Positions 37,669-47,480 of a DNA stretch of 64,000 nucleotides are shown piece by piece. The translations under genes and the position numbers were made by a program. Below the pieces are notes generated by a model, which worked only from the letters and a program-made list of their open reading frames with translations, was not told the origin of the DNA and made no database searches. Every line of letters begins with the position of its first letter. The first letter of the stretch is position 1. The stretch covers positions 62,001 through 126,000 of the forward strand of contig NZ_FQWO01000007.1 of the NCBI RefSeq assembly GCF_900129705.1. The letters are read 5' to 3'. This DNA comes from Flavobacterium granuli (GTDB lineage Bacteria; Bacteroidota; Bacteroidia; Flavobacteriales; Flavobacteriaceae).

Positions 37669-40275
37669 TTAAGGGATATCGTTAATATCTGTAACAGTCT
37701 TCTGTTTCAAATAGTAATCAAACCAATTTTTTGTTTTAATTGTCAGATCTTTCTGCAACTCGGGAGTGAGTATGGTATGTGTTTCTCCATTGTAAACCAG
37801 GAATATACTTTTTTTGTCTAACCTTCGTAACGCCATATGGAATGAGGCGCTTTGTGTCCAAGGAATGGTCGGGTCCTTTTTTCCTGCCCAACTTAGCAAA
37901 GGAGTACTAATATATTTTGCATTTGGCAAGGGTGAGTTTCGCTGATAACTATTCCAATCATTAAACGGCGATGATGTCATGCGATACTGCTCTCCTTCAA
38001 ATCTCCATGTATTCGAGCGGGGAATATTTGAGGCATAAGAAAAATAGCTTCCAATTAAATCTGAGATTGCTGAACCGGAGATTGCTGCAGCAAAAGTTTT
38101 AGTTTGCGTTATGATAAAAGATACTTCATACCCTCCAAAAGAGTGTCCTATGATTCCAATGTGATTTTCTTCCACAATGCCGGTTGCCTTTACAGCGTTA
38201 ACGGACGATTCTACGCAATCAAGTGCCGACATTCCGGGATCGTCAATTTTGTATCTAATGTCAGGCAAAAGTACTAGATAATCGTTGAGAAAATAGTTTG
38301 ATGGTATGAAGCCCATGGAATCATATTCAGTAGGGTTGTAGTAATTGTGTAATCCGTGCGACAATATTTCGTAAATTAGAACGACCATGGGATATTTTTT
38401 AGCGGACTTGTAATTTGCAGGCTTATATAAAATACCTTTCAAGTTATCTCCAAATTTATTCTTATAGTAAATTAATTCAGCCTGACCCCAATCAAATTTT
38501 TTGCTTTGCGGATTGGATTGTATAATAACTTTTGAGAATGTGCCCGAATTATTTAAAAGTATAATACATGGTGGTAATGCTGAAGTTTGCTCTATACAAA
38601 TATACATTTCAGCATCTTTAGCTTTTTGTATCCGATTTATTCCACTTTCCTTAAACAGCATCTTTTTAAGTGACCCATTAGGATACCATTTATAGTAACC
38701 ACTTGCCATGTTGTCTCCCAGGACTTCCAAAATCAAGCCTTTGGTAAGGTCAAATTTTGGCGCGAATAAATTATCAAGATTGTGTGTCTTGTTTTCCTGA
38801 TCAAGATTTGTGCAAATCCTGTAACACACTTTATTTTTGCTGCCGTGCGTAATCTTTTGAGTTTTACTTTCGTCAGGTGATAAAAGCCAAATGTCATATT
38901 GATCATAAGCTATGATATACTTACCATCGGCAGACCAACCCGGACTACCGTAAGGTGTTGGCGAACCGGAATTATCATTCTCTTTGTTTTTAAATGCTAT
39001 TCCTATTTGGGCAGTTATATTCCTATGCTTTGTTTTCTCAATGTCATAAATCCACCAATTATTATCTCTGAAATAATTTATAAACTTGCCGTCAGGTGAA
39101 GTCCCCATCATGCCGATGGACGTCGCCTGTTTTTGTAAAATCAGTGTTTCCTTTCCTGTGTGGGTATTTTTCAGATATAAATCTGCCGGAGCATCGTATT
39201 CATATTGGGGTTCATATCGAAGGGCATTAAAGCAGACTGCATAATTTTTATCTGCGGTCAGCATAGCTTTAGGATTTTCAACCGTACCAATTTGCATTAC
39301 TTTTCCACTTTCTACAGACCAAACAGCTAACTTGGGCTCGTAATTCGTGTTGCCCCGGTATTTATTTTGAGTGTATTCTAACGGGGTTGCGGTATCCCAT
39401 ATTTCAACCTGCTCCGTAGTAAAGGGTTTATGCGGCGTAGTAATCGCAAAAAAAATGCGTTTTCCATCAGGAGAAAATGTAAGTGCTGGTTTACTCAATC
39501 TCACTATGATGCGCTGTGCCATTAATGCTTCGTTAGTGCTTCCGTCAAGTGTGTACCTTTTTGAATCTGTGAGATTGTAATAGATAATCCTGTGGTTATC
39601 CGGAGCTAAAGTATCCTTTGGCAATTGCTGTAAAAATGCGACTGCGCTACCATTTTCACTCCAGCATAAATTTTTAAAACTTTCAGCGCTATCCTGCGCA
39701 ATGGTTTTTTCGCTAAAATTTTCTGCAGGATCTATAATTCGTACTTCGTGAAAGGTACTCACAGCGATTTTACCCTCACGACTAATCGTGAACTCCTGAA
39801 CGTCTGGAAAAATATAGGATTTATTCGTGTTGCAATCTAAAATCTGCAATTCGTTTGAACTCACATTTTTCTTCAACATTGCTAGATACTTTGCTTCAGC
39901 AAAAAATTCATGCTTACTAACATTCCTAAATGACTGCACTTTTCCAGATTTAAATTCCTGTAGGATTAAGCCTTTTTCGGGATCTGAAACGGTGACAAAT
40001 CTTCCATCACTACTAAAAATGGCATTGTTCCCTGATGGGAAAATTAGTTTTCTATCTGATTTGCAATTTTGGACAAAAAGGGTGTCAGCACCATAATCGT
40101 ATTGCAAACTATAGGATATCCATAAGCCGTCAGGAGAAATTGCTTCATCCTGCAGTGTACTCCATTTTGCATAATCTGCTGTAGTGATTTTGCGATTTAC
40201 GGATTGCCCGTAACCGATTGCCACTGAAAAAATCAGCAGCACGGTTAGAGGAAATGTGTTATTAATTTTTATCAT
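37669..40275 (-). CDS. S9-family (prolyl oligopeptidase-like) secreted peptidase
   Basis: This 868-residue protein has an N-terminal signal peptide (NTFPLTVLLIFSVAIGYG) and a beta-propeller-like region (about 40-580) with WSADGKYIIA-type repeats. A C-terminal alpha/beta hydrolase domain carries a nucleophile at about S712 (GHSFGGYE), aspartate at about D801 (GKKDPTIPW) and histidine at about H833 (NGETHTI). It should cleave small peptides in the periplasm. It is the last gene of a SusC-SusD-S9 operon and starts 1 base after the SusD stop, so it is likely to process peptides taken up or handled by the SusCD pair. Confidence 0.85.
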   Translation of the reverse strand: MIKINNTFPLTVLLIFSVAIGYGQSVNRKITTADYAKWSTLQDEAISPDGLWISYSLQYDYGADTLFVQNCKSDRKLIFPSGNNAIFSSDGRFVTVSDPEKGLILQEFKSGKVQSFRNVSKHEFFAEAKYLAMLKKNVSSNELQILDCNTNKSYIFPDVQEFTISREGKIAVSTFHEVRIIDPAENFSEKTIAQDSAESFKNLCWSENGSAVAFLQQLPKDTLAPDNHRIIYYNLTDSKRYTLDGSTNEALMAQRIIVRLSKPALTFSPDGKRIFFAITTPHKPFTTEQVEIWDTATPLEYTQNKYRGNTNYEPKLAVWSVESGKVMQIGTVENPKAMLTADKNYAVCFNALRYEPQYEYDAPADLYLKNTHTGKETLILQKQATSIGMMGTSPDGKFINYFRDNNWWIYDIEKTKHRNITAQIGIAFKNKENDNSGSPTPYGSPGWSADGKYIIAYDQYDIWLLSPDESKTQKITHGSKNKVCYRICTNLDQENKTHNLDNLFAPKFDLTKGLILEVLGDNMASGYYKWYPNGSLKKMLFKESGINRIQKAKDAEMYICIEQTSALPPCIILLNNSGTFSKVIIQSNPQSKKFDWGQAELIYYKNKFGDNLKGILYKPANYKSAKKYPMVVLIYEILSHGLHNYYNPTEYDSMGFIPSNYFLNDYLVLLPDIRYKIDDPGMSALDCVESSVNAVKATGIVEENHIGIIGHSFGGYEVSFIITQTKTFAAAISGSAISDLIGSYFSYASNIPRSNTWRFEGEQYRMTSSPFNDWNSYQRNSPLPNAKYISTPLLSWAGKKDPTIPWTQSASFHMALRRLDKKSIFLVYNGETHTILTPELQKDLTIKTKNWFDYYLKQKTVTDINDIP

Positions 40276-40276
40276 T

Positions 40277-41647
40277 TTAATATCCTGGATTTTGGGGTTG
40301 GAGATTATTATTAAGGAGTAATTCAGTCTGAGGAAGCGGCAGTAAAACCTGTGTATTTTGCCAACCGGGTTTTATCGGGCTCAAAACCTCGGTGGCTTTT
40401 CCTGTTCTTTTTAAATCGAACCATCTGTGTCCTTGTTCTGTAAATAATTCCATGCGTCGCTCTTGTGCAATCGCTGTCAGTAAACTTTCCTGAGCATCTG
40501 CCGTTGTATTTGGGAGTCCCGCACGAGTTCGAATTTTATTTAAATCATCTTGTGCTCCCGGGATGTTACCCAAGTGAGCATAAGCTTCTGCACGAATCAA
40601 ATATTGCTCCGCAAGACGGAATAAAATCGAGTATTCCTGAGAAGTACCCGTATTTGCAGTTTTTTTGTATTTGAATGCGCAATACCACGTACCGGAGCTA
40701 TTTGTGACCGTTTTAACCCAAAGATTTCTTCTAAGATCATTACTTTCGAAGGCGCTTACAAGACTGCTGGCCAGCGAAGGTCTTATTGGCGGTCCACTTG
40801 AAAAAACAAATGTCCTTGCCTCTTTTGTATTTACTCCCGCAACTCCCGGATGCAACGCCCATATAATTGCTGGCGATTCCCGAAGAAATTCTTTTGCTGG
40901 GTTACCTTCCCAAGAATATAGATTATTTGCAATCACTTCTGATGCTTTTTCTTCTGCCTTTACCCAGTCTTCTGTATAGAGGTAAACTCGCGACAACATT
41001 GCCGTTGCTACAGCCTTATTTATGCGGACCCTCTCTATGACAGGATAATTTTCAGGTAGTACACTTTCGGCTTGTGTCAGATCGGAAATAATATTTTGCC
41101 AGACCTGTGCTTGTGGTATTTTGAAGATCGTGGAATTGTTATTATAATCCGTTGAAGTTACATATGGAACATCCCCAAATACATTTACCAAGTAAAAGTG
41201 CAGATACCCCCGCAGGAATAAAGCTTCACCAGTTAGTCGTGCTTTGTCTTCGTCAGGAATGGCAGTTGAATTTGCTAATCCTTCAAGGATTGCATTTGCT
41301 GCGTAAATTTCTCCGTACGTTCCATTCCATAAAGATGCTATCAAGCTGTTTGAAGGAACAATTGTATGGTTGTTAAACTGCTCCATGTCGATACTTGAAC
41401 CATAAAATTGCATTTCATCCGAATAGTTCGCCATTAAACTTGATAGGCCGCCTGGTGTGCCAGTAACCATCCCGTCTTCCCGTAAGCGTGCGTAAATATT
41501 AGCCATTGCTGCATTTGCTGTAGTCACATTTTCAAATACTGCCGGAGAAGTAAGCTGGGATTGCGGAGTATCAACTTCGGTAAAACTTTCGCAGCTGTAA
41601 AGCCAACATACGATGATGGCTACAATTATTCGATTTATATATTTCAT
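40277..41647 (-). CDS. SusD/RagB-like outer-membrane lipoprotein
   Basis: This 456-residue protein has a lipoprotein signal ending at C19 (IIVAIIVCWLYSCESF). SusD features follow: TPQSQLTSPAVFENVTTANAAMANIYARL near the start, LRGYLHFYLVNVFGDVPYV in the middle, and the C-terminal LFTEQGHRWFDLKRTGKA block. It would cap the SusC channel and bind substrate outside the cell. Its partner SusC is 18 bases upstream and the S9 peptidase is 1 base downstream, which points to a peptide rather than glycan substrate. Confidence 0.9.
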   Translation of the reverse strand: MKYINRIIVAIIVCWLYSCESFTEVDTPQSQLTSPAVFENVTTANAAMANIYARLREDGMVTGTPGGLSSLMANYSDEMQFYGSSIDMEQFNNHTIVPSNSLIASLWNGTYGEIYAANAILEGLANSTAIPDEDKARLTGEALFLRGYLHFYLVNVFGDVPYVTSTDYNNNSTIFKIPQAQVWQNIISDLTQAESVLPENYPVIERVRINKAVATAMLSRVYLYTEDWVKAEEKASEVIANNLYSWEGNPAKEFLRESPAIIWALHPGVAGVNTKEARTFVFSSGPPIRPSLASSLVSAFESNDLRRNLWVKTVTNSSGTWYCAFKYKKTANTGTSQEYSILFRLAEQYLIRAEAYAHLGNIPGAQDDLNKIRTRAGLPNTTADAQESLLTAIAQERRMELFTEQGHRWFDLKRTGKATEVLSPIKPGWQNTQVLLPLPQTELLLNNNLQPQNPGY

Positions 41648-41665
41648 TTGTACTATTTTTTAAGA

Positions 41666-44600
41666 TTAGAATCCTAACTGAAAGCCTAAAGTAAACTGTC
41701 GTAAAGGAGGTACCGTTGTTGTAGATTGGTTTTCCGGGTCAGCACCGCGATAGTGTGTAAAAGTGAACAGGTTTTGAGTTTGCAGGTATACTCTTCCTGT
41801 AAAAGTTTTTGACCATGCGGACGGAATTGTATAGGAAAGATTTACACTTTTGAGCCTGATAAAAGAGGCGTCGCTATATGCCGCATCGCTTTCGATAAAA
41901 TTGTAAAATGCGTCTACCACAGCAGAATTATCCCCTGTTGTATATTGCTGTGCTATCGCTCCGGTACCGTTCAGTGGGAAATGATTTCCAATTTCGGCAG
42001 GCTGATTTGTAAAAGTTCCTGCCAATGAAGAAGAATACAAATAATTTTTGCCTTGTTGTTTGACATACTGAAAAAGAAAATCAAACCCCCAATTTTTATA
42101 TGACAGCTGATTACCGAAACCGCCATAATATTTGGGAGCTGTATCGACAACTTTTTGACGGTCACTATCGAACGTTATTTGTCCGTCACCATTGTAGTCC
42201 TGAAAGGTATACGCACCAGAATCAGGGTCAATTCCTGTATGGTTGAAAACCTTATTTATAAACAATGATTCTCCCACGACCAAGCTATTTGCATAAGTAG
42301 AGCTTTCAAGGTTTGGAAATGCCATCAGTTTATTTTTTGGAACTGTCAAGTTTAGAGTTGTTGTCCAGGAAAAATCCTTTTTGCGAAAGTTGACGGTTCG
42401 CAATTCCAATTCAAAGCCTGTATTTTGAACGGTCGCATCAAGGTTGGACTGAATTGAAGCAAAGCCGGTTGTACCGGGAAGTGGAACTCCGACCAATTGA
42501 CTTGACGACTGGTTTTTGAAATATGCTGCCGTTAGAAATATGTTGTCTTTTAAGAAACCCAGTTCTATCGCCACTTCCATTTTTTTATTTGTTTCCCATC
42601 CAAAATTGGGATTGAATAAACGTGCTGGTGTTAAGCCAACCACGCCATCATAAAGATATCGCGACACTTCGTATGTATCCAGATACTGGTAATCTCCAAT
42701 CTGGTCGTTTCCTGTGATTCCATAGCTGCCCCGAAATTTTGCAAAACTCAACACCTCATTATTTTTTAGAAATGATTCATTTGACACTAACCATGCAGCA
42801 CCGATCGCACCGAAACTTGCAAAACGGTTTTCCGGACCGAAACGACTTGAACCATCGCGTCGACCCGTCAGATTGATAAAGTATTTTTCTTTAAAATTCA
42901 GATTTAAACGGGCAAAAACCGCTGTATAATTGTATTCAACAACCTTATGATTGAGTACCGAAACCCTTGTTGCCGCATCAAGGTTATTTATAAGCGCATC
43001 ACTAGTAAAACCTGAGCCTGATTGTGCCAATTGTGTCGTTTTTTGATTTTGGAATGTAGTTCCGATAAGGAAATTCATCGCGATTTTGCCCCAACTTTTT
43101 TCATAACTCAGTTGCGGCTCAATAATCCACGATTTCCCGTTTCCGGAGCTCAGATATAAAGAAGCCTCATGGGTTGAGGTGTCAAAAGGATTGAATATGC
43201 TTGTGGGTCTTGTGTAACTTTGCGATAAGCTTGTGTTGTTATATCCCAGGCTCGTTTTTAGTTCAAGTCTCGGAAGTATCTGGTAAGACAACAGTGTATT
43301 GGCGATGAGGTTTTGCATGCTGTTCAGATATGTTGCCTGTAAATAGGCAAGAGGATTATCAAAGGTTCCTTCTTCCCAATTTAAGTTGCCGGCAGCGTCA
43401 TATAGCGCAGGTGCATTTGGTGCCAAGGCATAAGCACGGGCAGTCAAATCCCTACCCGGCAGCGTGTTTTTATCACTGGAATAGTCTGCTGAGAAATTCA
43501 GATTAAAACGCTTGTCGGCAGACTTATGGCTTATGCTGCTATGAACCACCCCTTTACTATAATTCGACTCCCCTGGAAACACGGTAGTTTCTTTACGATA
43601 GGTTGCGCTAAGCAAATACTGCGTATTTGGATTTCCTCCGGAAACTGATACCTGAACATTGTTTATGTATGCCGTTCCTCCAATCAGTTCCTTTTTCCAA
43701 TCGGTATAGCGCTTTTGGTCCCATGTTCCGTTGATGTCATATGCATCATCAGGATATTGGGTTATTCCATCATTGGAGAATGCTTCTGCACGCATTGCGA
43801 GGTATTGCGGGGTATTCATCAGATCTAAAGTGCGGGTTACTTTTCCAACCGTAGTAAAAGCATTTACATTAAATTTTGTTTCACCAGCCTTACCCTTTTT
43901 TGTAGTAATTAATACTACGCCATTTGCCCCACGCGAGCCGTAAATGGCTGTCGCATCTGCATCTTTTAGGACTTCAATACTTTCAATATCGGAAGAATTA
44001 ATAGTATTGAGAGGGTTTGTTACTCCTAAAATCGCAGTGGATGCAATGGTTGCGTCTCCCAATGATTGTGAAGAATAGGGTAAACCATTTACAATATAAA
44101 GCGGTTCATTTCCATCGCCGCGGATACTATTGATACCACGAATTTGTATATTGAAACCACCACCAGGAATACCCGTGGATTGAATAATATTGACACCAGA
44201 CATACGCCCCTGCATGGCAGCAAGGGGATTATTAACGGGTTGCTTTTCTATGTCTTTGGAAGTGATTTTGGCAATACTTCCCGTACGCTCCTTTTCTTTG
44301 ACAGAGTAGTAGCCTGCATTGACGCGGACTTCTTGTAAAGAAGTTATGTCTTCCTGTAATTGTATGTTGACAGTTTTACGACCGTTTATGGGAACTATTG
44401 CTGTTTTGAATCCTATGAAAGAGACCATCAAAGTATCTGTAGCGGTAGCCGAAAGGATGTATTGCCCGTTGAAGTCGGAGTTAACGGTATTGTTTCTTTT
44501 TCCTTTTATGGAAATTGTCACACCGGGTAAAGGGCTAGTACCATCAGTGATGGTGCCGCTTATTTGGATTTGTTGGGGTGGGGACTGTATTTGCCTTAGT

Positions 44601-44698
44601 ACCTTGTTGGCTAGAACAGGAGTGCAGCAGAGGTAAAGTCCGAAAATAAGCGGATACCAAAGTGCTCCCAAGCCTTTGTTTAATGAAATATTTTTCAT
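41666..44698 (-). CDS. SusC/RagA-like TonB-dependent transporter
   Basis: This 1010-residue outer-membrane protein has an N-terminal signal peptide, a carboxypeptidase-regulatory-like domain (about residues 45-120, ISGTITDGTSPLPGVTISIKG), a plug (SKDIEKQPVNNPLAAMQGRMSGV, then IYGSRGANGVVLITTKKG) and a long beta-barrel ending in aromatic FTLGFQLGF. It imports substrate energised by TonB. It leads the SusC-SusD-S9 operon. No sigma/anti-sigma pair is adjacent, and a long upstream region may carry its control sites. Confidence 0.92.
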   Translation of the reverse strand: MKNISLNKGLGALWYPLIFGLYLCCTPVLANKVLRQIQSPPQQIQISGTITDGTSPLPGVTISIKGKRNNTVNSDFNGQYILSATATDTLMVSFIGFKTAIVPINGRKTVNIQLQEDITSLQEVRVNAGYYSVKEKERTGSIAKITSKDIEKQPVNNPLAAMQGRMSGVNIIQSTGIPGGGFNIQIRGINSIRGDGNEPLYIVNGLPYSSQSLGDATIASTAILGVTNPLNTINSSDIESIEVLKDADATAIYGSRGANGVVLITTKKGKAGETKFNVNAFTTVGKVTRTLDLMNTPQYLAMRAEAFSNDGITQYPDDAYDINGTWDQKRYTDWKKELIGGTAYINNVQVSVSGGNPNTQYLLSATYRKETTVFPGESNYSKGVVHSSISHKSADKRFNLNFSADYSSDKNTLPGRDLTARAYALAPNAPALYDAAGNLNWEEGTFDNPLAYLQATYLNSMQNLIANTLLSYQILPRLELKTSLGYNNTSLSQSYTRPTSIFNPFDTSTHEASLYLSSGNGKSWIIEPQLSYEKSWGKIAMNFLIGTTFQNQKTTQLAQSGSGFTSDALINNLDAATRVSVLNHKVVEYNYTAVFARLNLNFKEKYFINLTGRRDGSSRFGPENRFASFGAIGAAWLVSNESFLKNNEVLSFAKFRGSYGITGNDQIGDYQYLDTYEVSRYLYDGVVGLTPARLFNPNFGWETNKKMEVAIELGFLKDNIFLTAAYFKNQSSSQLVGVPLPGTTGFASIQSNLDATVQNTGFELELRTVNFRKKDFSWTTTLNLTVPKNKLMAFPNLESSTYANSLVVGESLFINKVFNHTGIDPDSGAYTFQDYNGDGQITFDSDRQKVVDTAPKYYGGFGNQLSYKNWGFDFLFQYVKQQGKNYLYSSSLAGTFTNQPAEIGNHFPLNGTGAIAQQYTTGDNSAVVDAFYNFIESDAAYSDASFIRLKSVNLSYTIPSAWSKTFTGRVYLQTQNLFTFTHYRGADPENQSTTTVPPLRQFTLGFQLGF

Positions 44699-45797
44699 AT
44701 GTTTATATTTAATGTTTTTTATCGGTCATATGTAATTCGCAAATAGCTATTGGTGCTTGCATCGCATCAGCGTTATGCTCATTTCATGATATTGGTTTAG
44801 TTAAATGAAATGTGAGTTTTGTTTTGCTATGGTCCTCTAGTTTAGCTTGCCGGCGAGTTAGGGGACTTTTTTTGTTTTGTCTTAAAGTCATCCAGTAGAA
44901 TGTCTTAAAGTCTTTAGGGATAGTGTTTTTTACTATATCATAGGCGTTTTTTAGTTATGAGTTGATGTTGCTGCTAAATAACCTATATCTCAACCATAAA
45001 TCCACATGCACATCGTTGCTATAAAAAGTATAATTATTCCTATTTGTATTTGTCTGTAGTATTTCATGTGTGTGTGTGTTTTAGTTAGGGGTTATGAGTT
45101 GCTGTTGTGGCTAAATTACCTGCACTTTTATTAACAAATTCAAATTAAATTAACTAGGTGTTTTTATTCAAAGGACCTTTCAGTGCAGGTGTTTTAGTAG
45201 TAATCGTTTATCGTTGTTCGTCCATCGTTATCGGTTATTGGTCATTGGTCATTGGTTTAAAGTTGGCATAGGTATTCCCGACCAGTTACAAAAAGGGTAT
45301 TTTCCTAACTGGGATTTATGAATAATGGGTTTAGGGTTTAAAAAGCTCCTTTTGCTCTCATTTCTGAAACAAACTTTAAAATTTTAATGTACCATTTGGA
45401 AAATAGAAATAAAGGCAATACTTTTAAAGTGCGAGTTTAAAGAGGGAAAGCTTAAATCTAAGTACCAAAAGAATTTTAGGTTTGGGTTGAGGTTTGATAT
45501 AGAGGGGATTGTTATTTTATATAATTCCCTTTTTTATATATCAAGGTAGAGTTAAACACATCAGCACTAAAATTCTGATGGGGGAAGTGTCTCTGATAAG
45601 AGTACTTCTCGGTGTTTTTCTATCCTAACACAATGTTTATTTCAGTTTTGGGATAACAAAAGGCAGCTTGCTTTTAGCAGGTAGTTAAGGTGGTTTGGTA
45701 ACGGTTGTACATAAAAAAATCGTTCTCATAATTTATAGGTTTATGGTTATGGAACGATGTATTTCGTGGTATGAAGCATCTTTGCAGAAAAAGCAAG
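44699..45797. other. long intergenic region upstream of susC-like gene
   Basis: About 1.1 kb has no convincing gene. It holds a GT-rich microsatellite (about 45068-45082), degenerate repeats of TTATCGGTTATTGGTCATTGG type (about 45200-45260), and the inverted repeat CCAGTTA/TAACTGG at 45282-45312. It should contain the susC promoter, which I could not place with confidence. Confidence 0.5.
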
Positions 45798-45892
45798 GAG
45801 CGGTCTCACACTTTCAATCCGTGGGTGTCCTACGACCCTTACAATAATTAATAATTATTGTATGCAATTGAAAGCATATGTGAGAACCGCTC
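45798..45892. ncRNA. 95-base branched inverted repeat, candidate structured RNA
   Basis: The outer stem pairs GAGCGGTCTCACA (45798-45810) with TGTGAGAACCGCTC (45879-45892, one bulged A). It continues as CTTTCAAT (45811-45818) with ATTGAAAG (45867-45874). Inside are a GGGT/ACCC mini-hairpin (45823-45838) and a perfect 10-bp palindrome ACAATAATTA-A-TAATTATTGT (45841-45861). Together they make a three-way junction. The strand of transcription and the role are unknown; a mobile-element end is the main alternative. A short minus-strand frame overlapping it is not called. Confidence 0.4.
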
Positions 45893-46088
45893 GCATGCCG
45901 TATACAAAAGTAAGAAACTTTTTGACATGGAGCGATTTCACGATACTCTCGTCTGCTAAATAGGACTTTACGGAACGAGAAAACATCGTTTAAATTATGC
46001 CAAAAGAGGCTAATTGTCAATTCGCTAGAACAAATATACTAAAATTATTTAATACACCAATATATAGGTGTAAAATTTCACGAAATTA

Positions 46089-46436
46089 ATGATGAAAATT
46101 ACAGAATATACCATATCGCAATTTGATTTTGACCTGATAAATCATATAAAAACGCTTAGGCTAGAGAAAAAAATCTCACAAGAACAGTTAAGTATAAGTA
46201 TGGGATTAGCTCGCAGTTTTGTAGGTAATGTGGAGAATATTAATGAATCACATAAGTATTCAACTCGCCATTTAACTTTATTAGCCAGAGCTTTTGGGTA
46301 TAAAAATATTTCAGACCTGATGAAGTTCCCTACTCCTCAATATGATAGAATTAAAGTAACCGTAAAGCAAACTATGAATGAAAGCGGTACTAAAGCTTTG
46401 AGGTCGGAGGTGGTGAAGATTGAGCATTTAAAGTAA
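46089..46436 (+). CDS. XRE-family HTH regulator
   Basis: This 115-residue protein has a Cro/C1-type helix-turn-helix at about residues 18-75 (IKTLRLEKKISQEQLSISMGLARSFVGNVEN). The C-terminal extension is basic. It stands alone, about 200 bases after the branched inverted repeat and followed by decayed sequence, so it may be left from a lost mobile element or toxin-antitoxin module. Its target is unknown. Confidence 0.8.
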   Translation: MMKITEYTISQFDFDLINHIKTLRLEKKISQEQLSISMGLARSFVGNVENINESHKYSTRHLTLLARAFGYKNISDLMKFPTPQYDRIKVTVKQTMNESGTKALRSEVVKIEHLK

Positions 46437-46648
46437 TTATACTATAATTTAAATGTATTTACGGAAAACCGTAAAATATAACAGAAATAGTTTTAAAGCA
46501 TTAGACAGAGAATAAAATAGGACAAATAATTTGAGATTTGAAGTAGGAGAAACAACCACAATAGTTAAAAATCTTATCATAATTGCTAAGGCTTTGATTT
46601 AATGTTAAATATCCAAAAAGGGGAAAATAACTCTCCCTTTTTTGTTCA

Positions 46649-46984
46649 TCATTTATAGATAAAATCAACAGTTGTAAATTTAAATTTAACACGTTCAAAA
46701 TCTATAGTGCCCTTAACAAAATAAGAGGCACACAAAGTATTTTGTACTTTCCCATTGCCTAAAATAAGTTCATTCCCTCGCTTTAGAAATGCCATTGGAT
46801 TTTTATATGTTATTTTTTTATTAACGTCCCGAATAAATGTAAAGCTGGCAAATAATGTATCTCCACGGAATTCTCAGGCGATTTTCCCAACCTTTTTTAG
46901 CCTATTAAAAAATTTCATCACCATATACCCAGTTATTTTTCCGTTTTTTAAAGTATTCATTTTTAATTCAATAGTATCATGTTC
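46649..46984 (-). pseudogene. decayed small lipoprotein-like gene
   Basis: In one minus-strand frame the translation has EHDTIELKMNTLKNGKITGY, then an in-frame TGA, then EFRGDTLFASFTFI, later AFLKRGNELILGNGKV and ending FTTVDFIYK. The order (DTIELK, GKITG, EFRGDTLFA, AFLKRGN) resembles a common flavobacterial lipoprotein family. The 5' part, including signal peptide and start, is missing because stops precede it in frame. It is therefore truncated and interrupted. Confidence 0.6.
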
Positions 46985-47126
46985 ATATTATAATTAATAT
47001 CACTAATATCTAGCTGTTAATTTATCCAAAACCTTATTATTTTCGTAAAAATATAATAAGCAAATGAGATACCTAGACATGCTCCCTAATAAAAGTAAAT
47101 AAAGTAATCACTACACAATTTTTGCT

Positions 47127-47231
47127 ATGAAAAATGCTTATTTATATGTCAGAGTAAGTACCGACGAACAAAAAAGAAAGAGGTTTTCTCTGATTGAACA
47201 AGAAGTTATACTCTTTTTACAAGAGGTTTAA
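47127..47231 (+). pseudogene. N-terminal fragment of a serine site-specific recombinase
   Basis: A 34-codon frame starts MKNAYLYVRVSTDEQKRK and continues RFSLIEQE before ending at TAA. YVRVSTDEQ...SLxEQ is the N-terminus of resolvase/invertase-family recombinases, including the nucleophilic serine (S11). The rest of the catalytic domain and the DNA-binding part are gone. It may be the remnant of a mobile element that once occupied this gene-poor region. Confidence 0.65.
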
Positions 47232-47440
47232 ATGAGTTTTTCATAAGAAACGAACTAAAAAGGCAGCCAAGATTGTGTCTGCCTTAACTGCACACACTGA
47301 CGAAAAAAAAAAAAACTGCTACAATTAGTATAACTTATTCACGATGGTATAAATTTGAAAAATTGATCCAGAATAAGTCATTAAAATAAATGTATTAGCT
47401 AAAACAATTAAACTATTTAAAAAAAATAAATTCTAAAATC

Positions 47441-47448
47441 TATTTTTG
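47441..47448 (+). promoter_or_regulatory. predicted -7 box of crp/fnr-type gene
   Basis: TATTTTTG fits TAnnTTTG and lies 32 bases before the start codon. No TGTGA-N6-TCACA site stands at the position where it does for the four downstream target promoters. Confidence 0.35.
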
Positions 47449-47480
47449 ACTACTTTTATGAACTTTCAAAAAACAAATAA

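Larger units (their letters stand above)
46437..47480. other. gene-poor region with decayed genes
   Basis: About 1 kb contains a decayed lipoprotein-like gene (minus strand) and a serine-recombinase fragment, both listed separately, plus hairpins: AAAAGGG/CCCTTTT at about 46615-46643, and AAGGCAG/CTGCCTT at 47260-47285. No intact gene is seen. Confidence 0.6.

Noticed and set aside
45274..45312. ATTCCCGACCAGTTACA upstream of susC as another AraC-type repeat
   Set aside because: Spacing and second half do not match the CTCCCGA repeats, and it lies almost 600 bases from the gene; chance similarity is likely.
45814..46020. minus-strand frame of 68 codons over the branched inverted repeat
   Set aside because: It begins and ends inside structured or spacer DNA and shows no recognisable domain.
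46501..46600. possible second HTH remnant (reading VGETTTIVKNLIIIAKAL)
   Set aside because: Only about 20 residues look HTH-like and stops surround them; too short to support.
47260..47285. AAGGCAG/CTGCCTT hairpin as a terminator
   Set aside because: It follows only a decayed recombinase fragment and lacks a T tract; kept as a note in the spacer entry.
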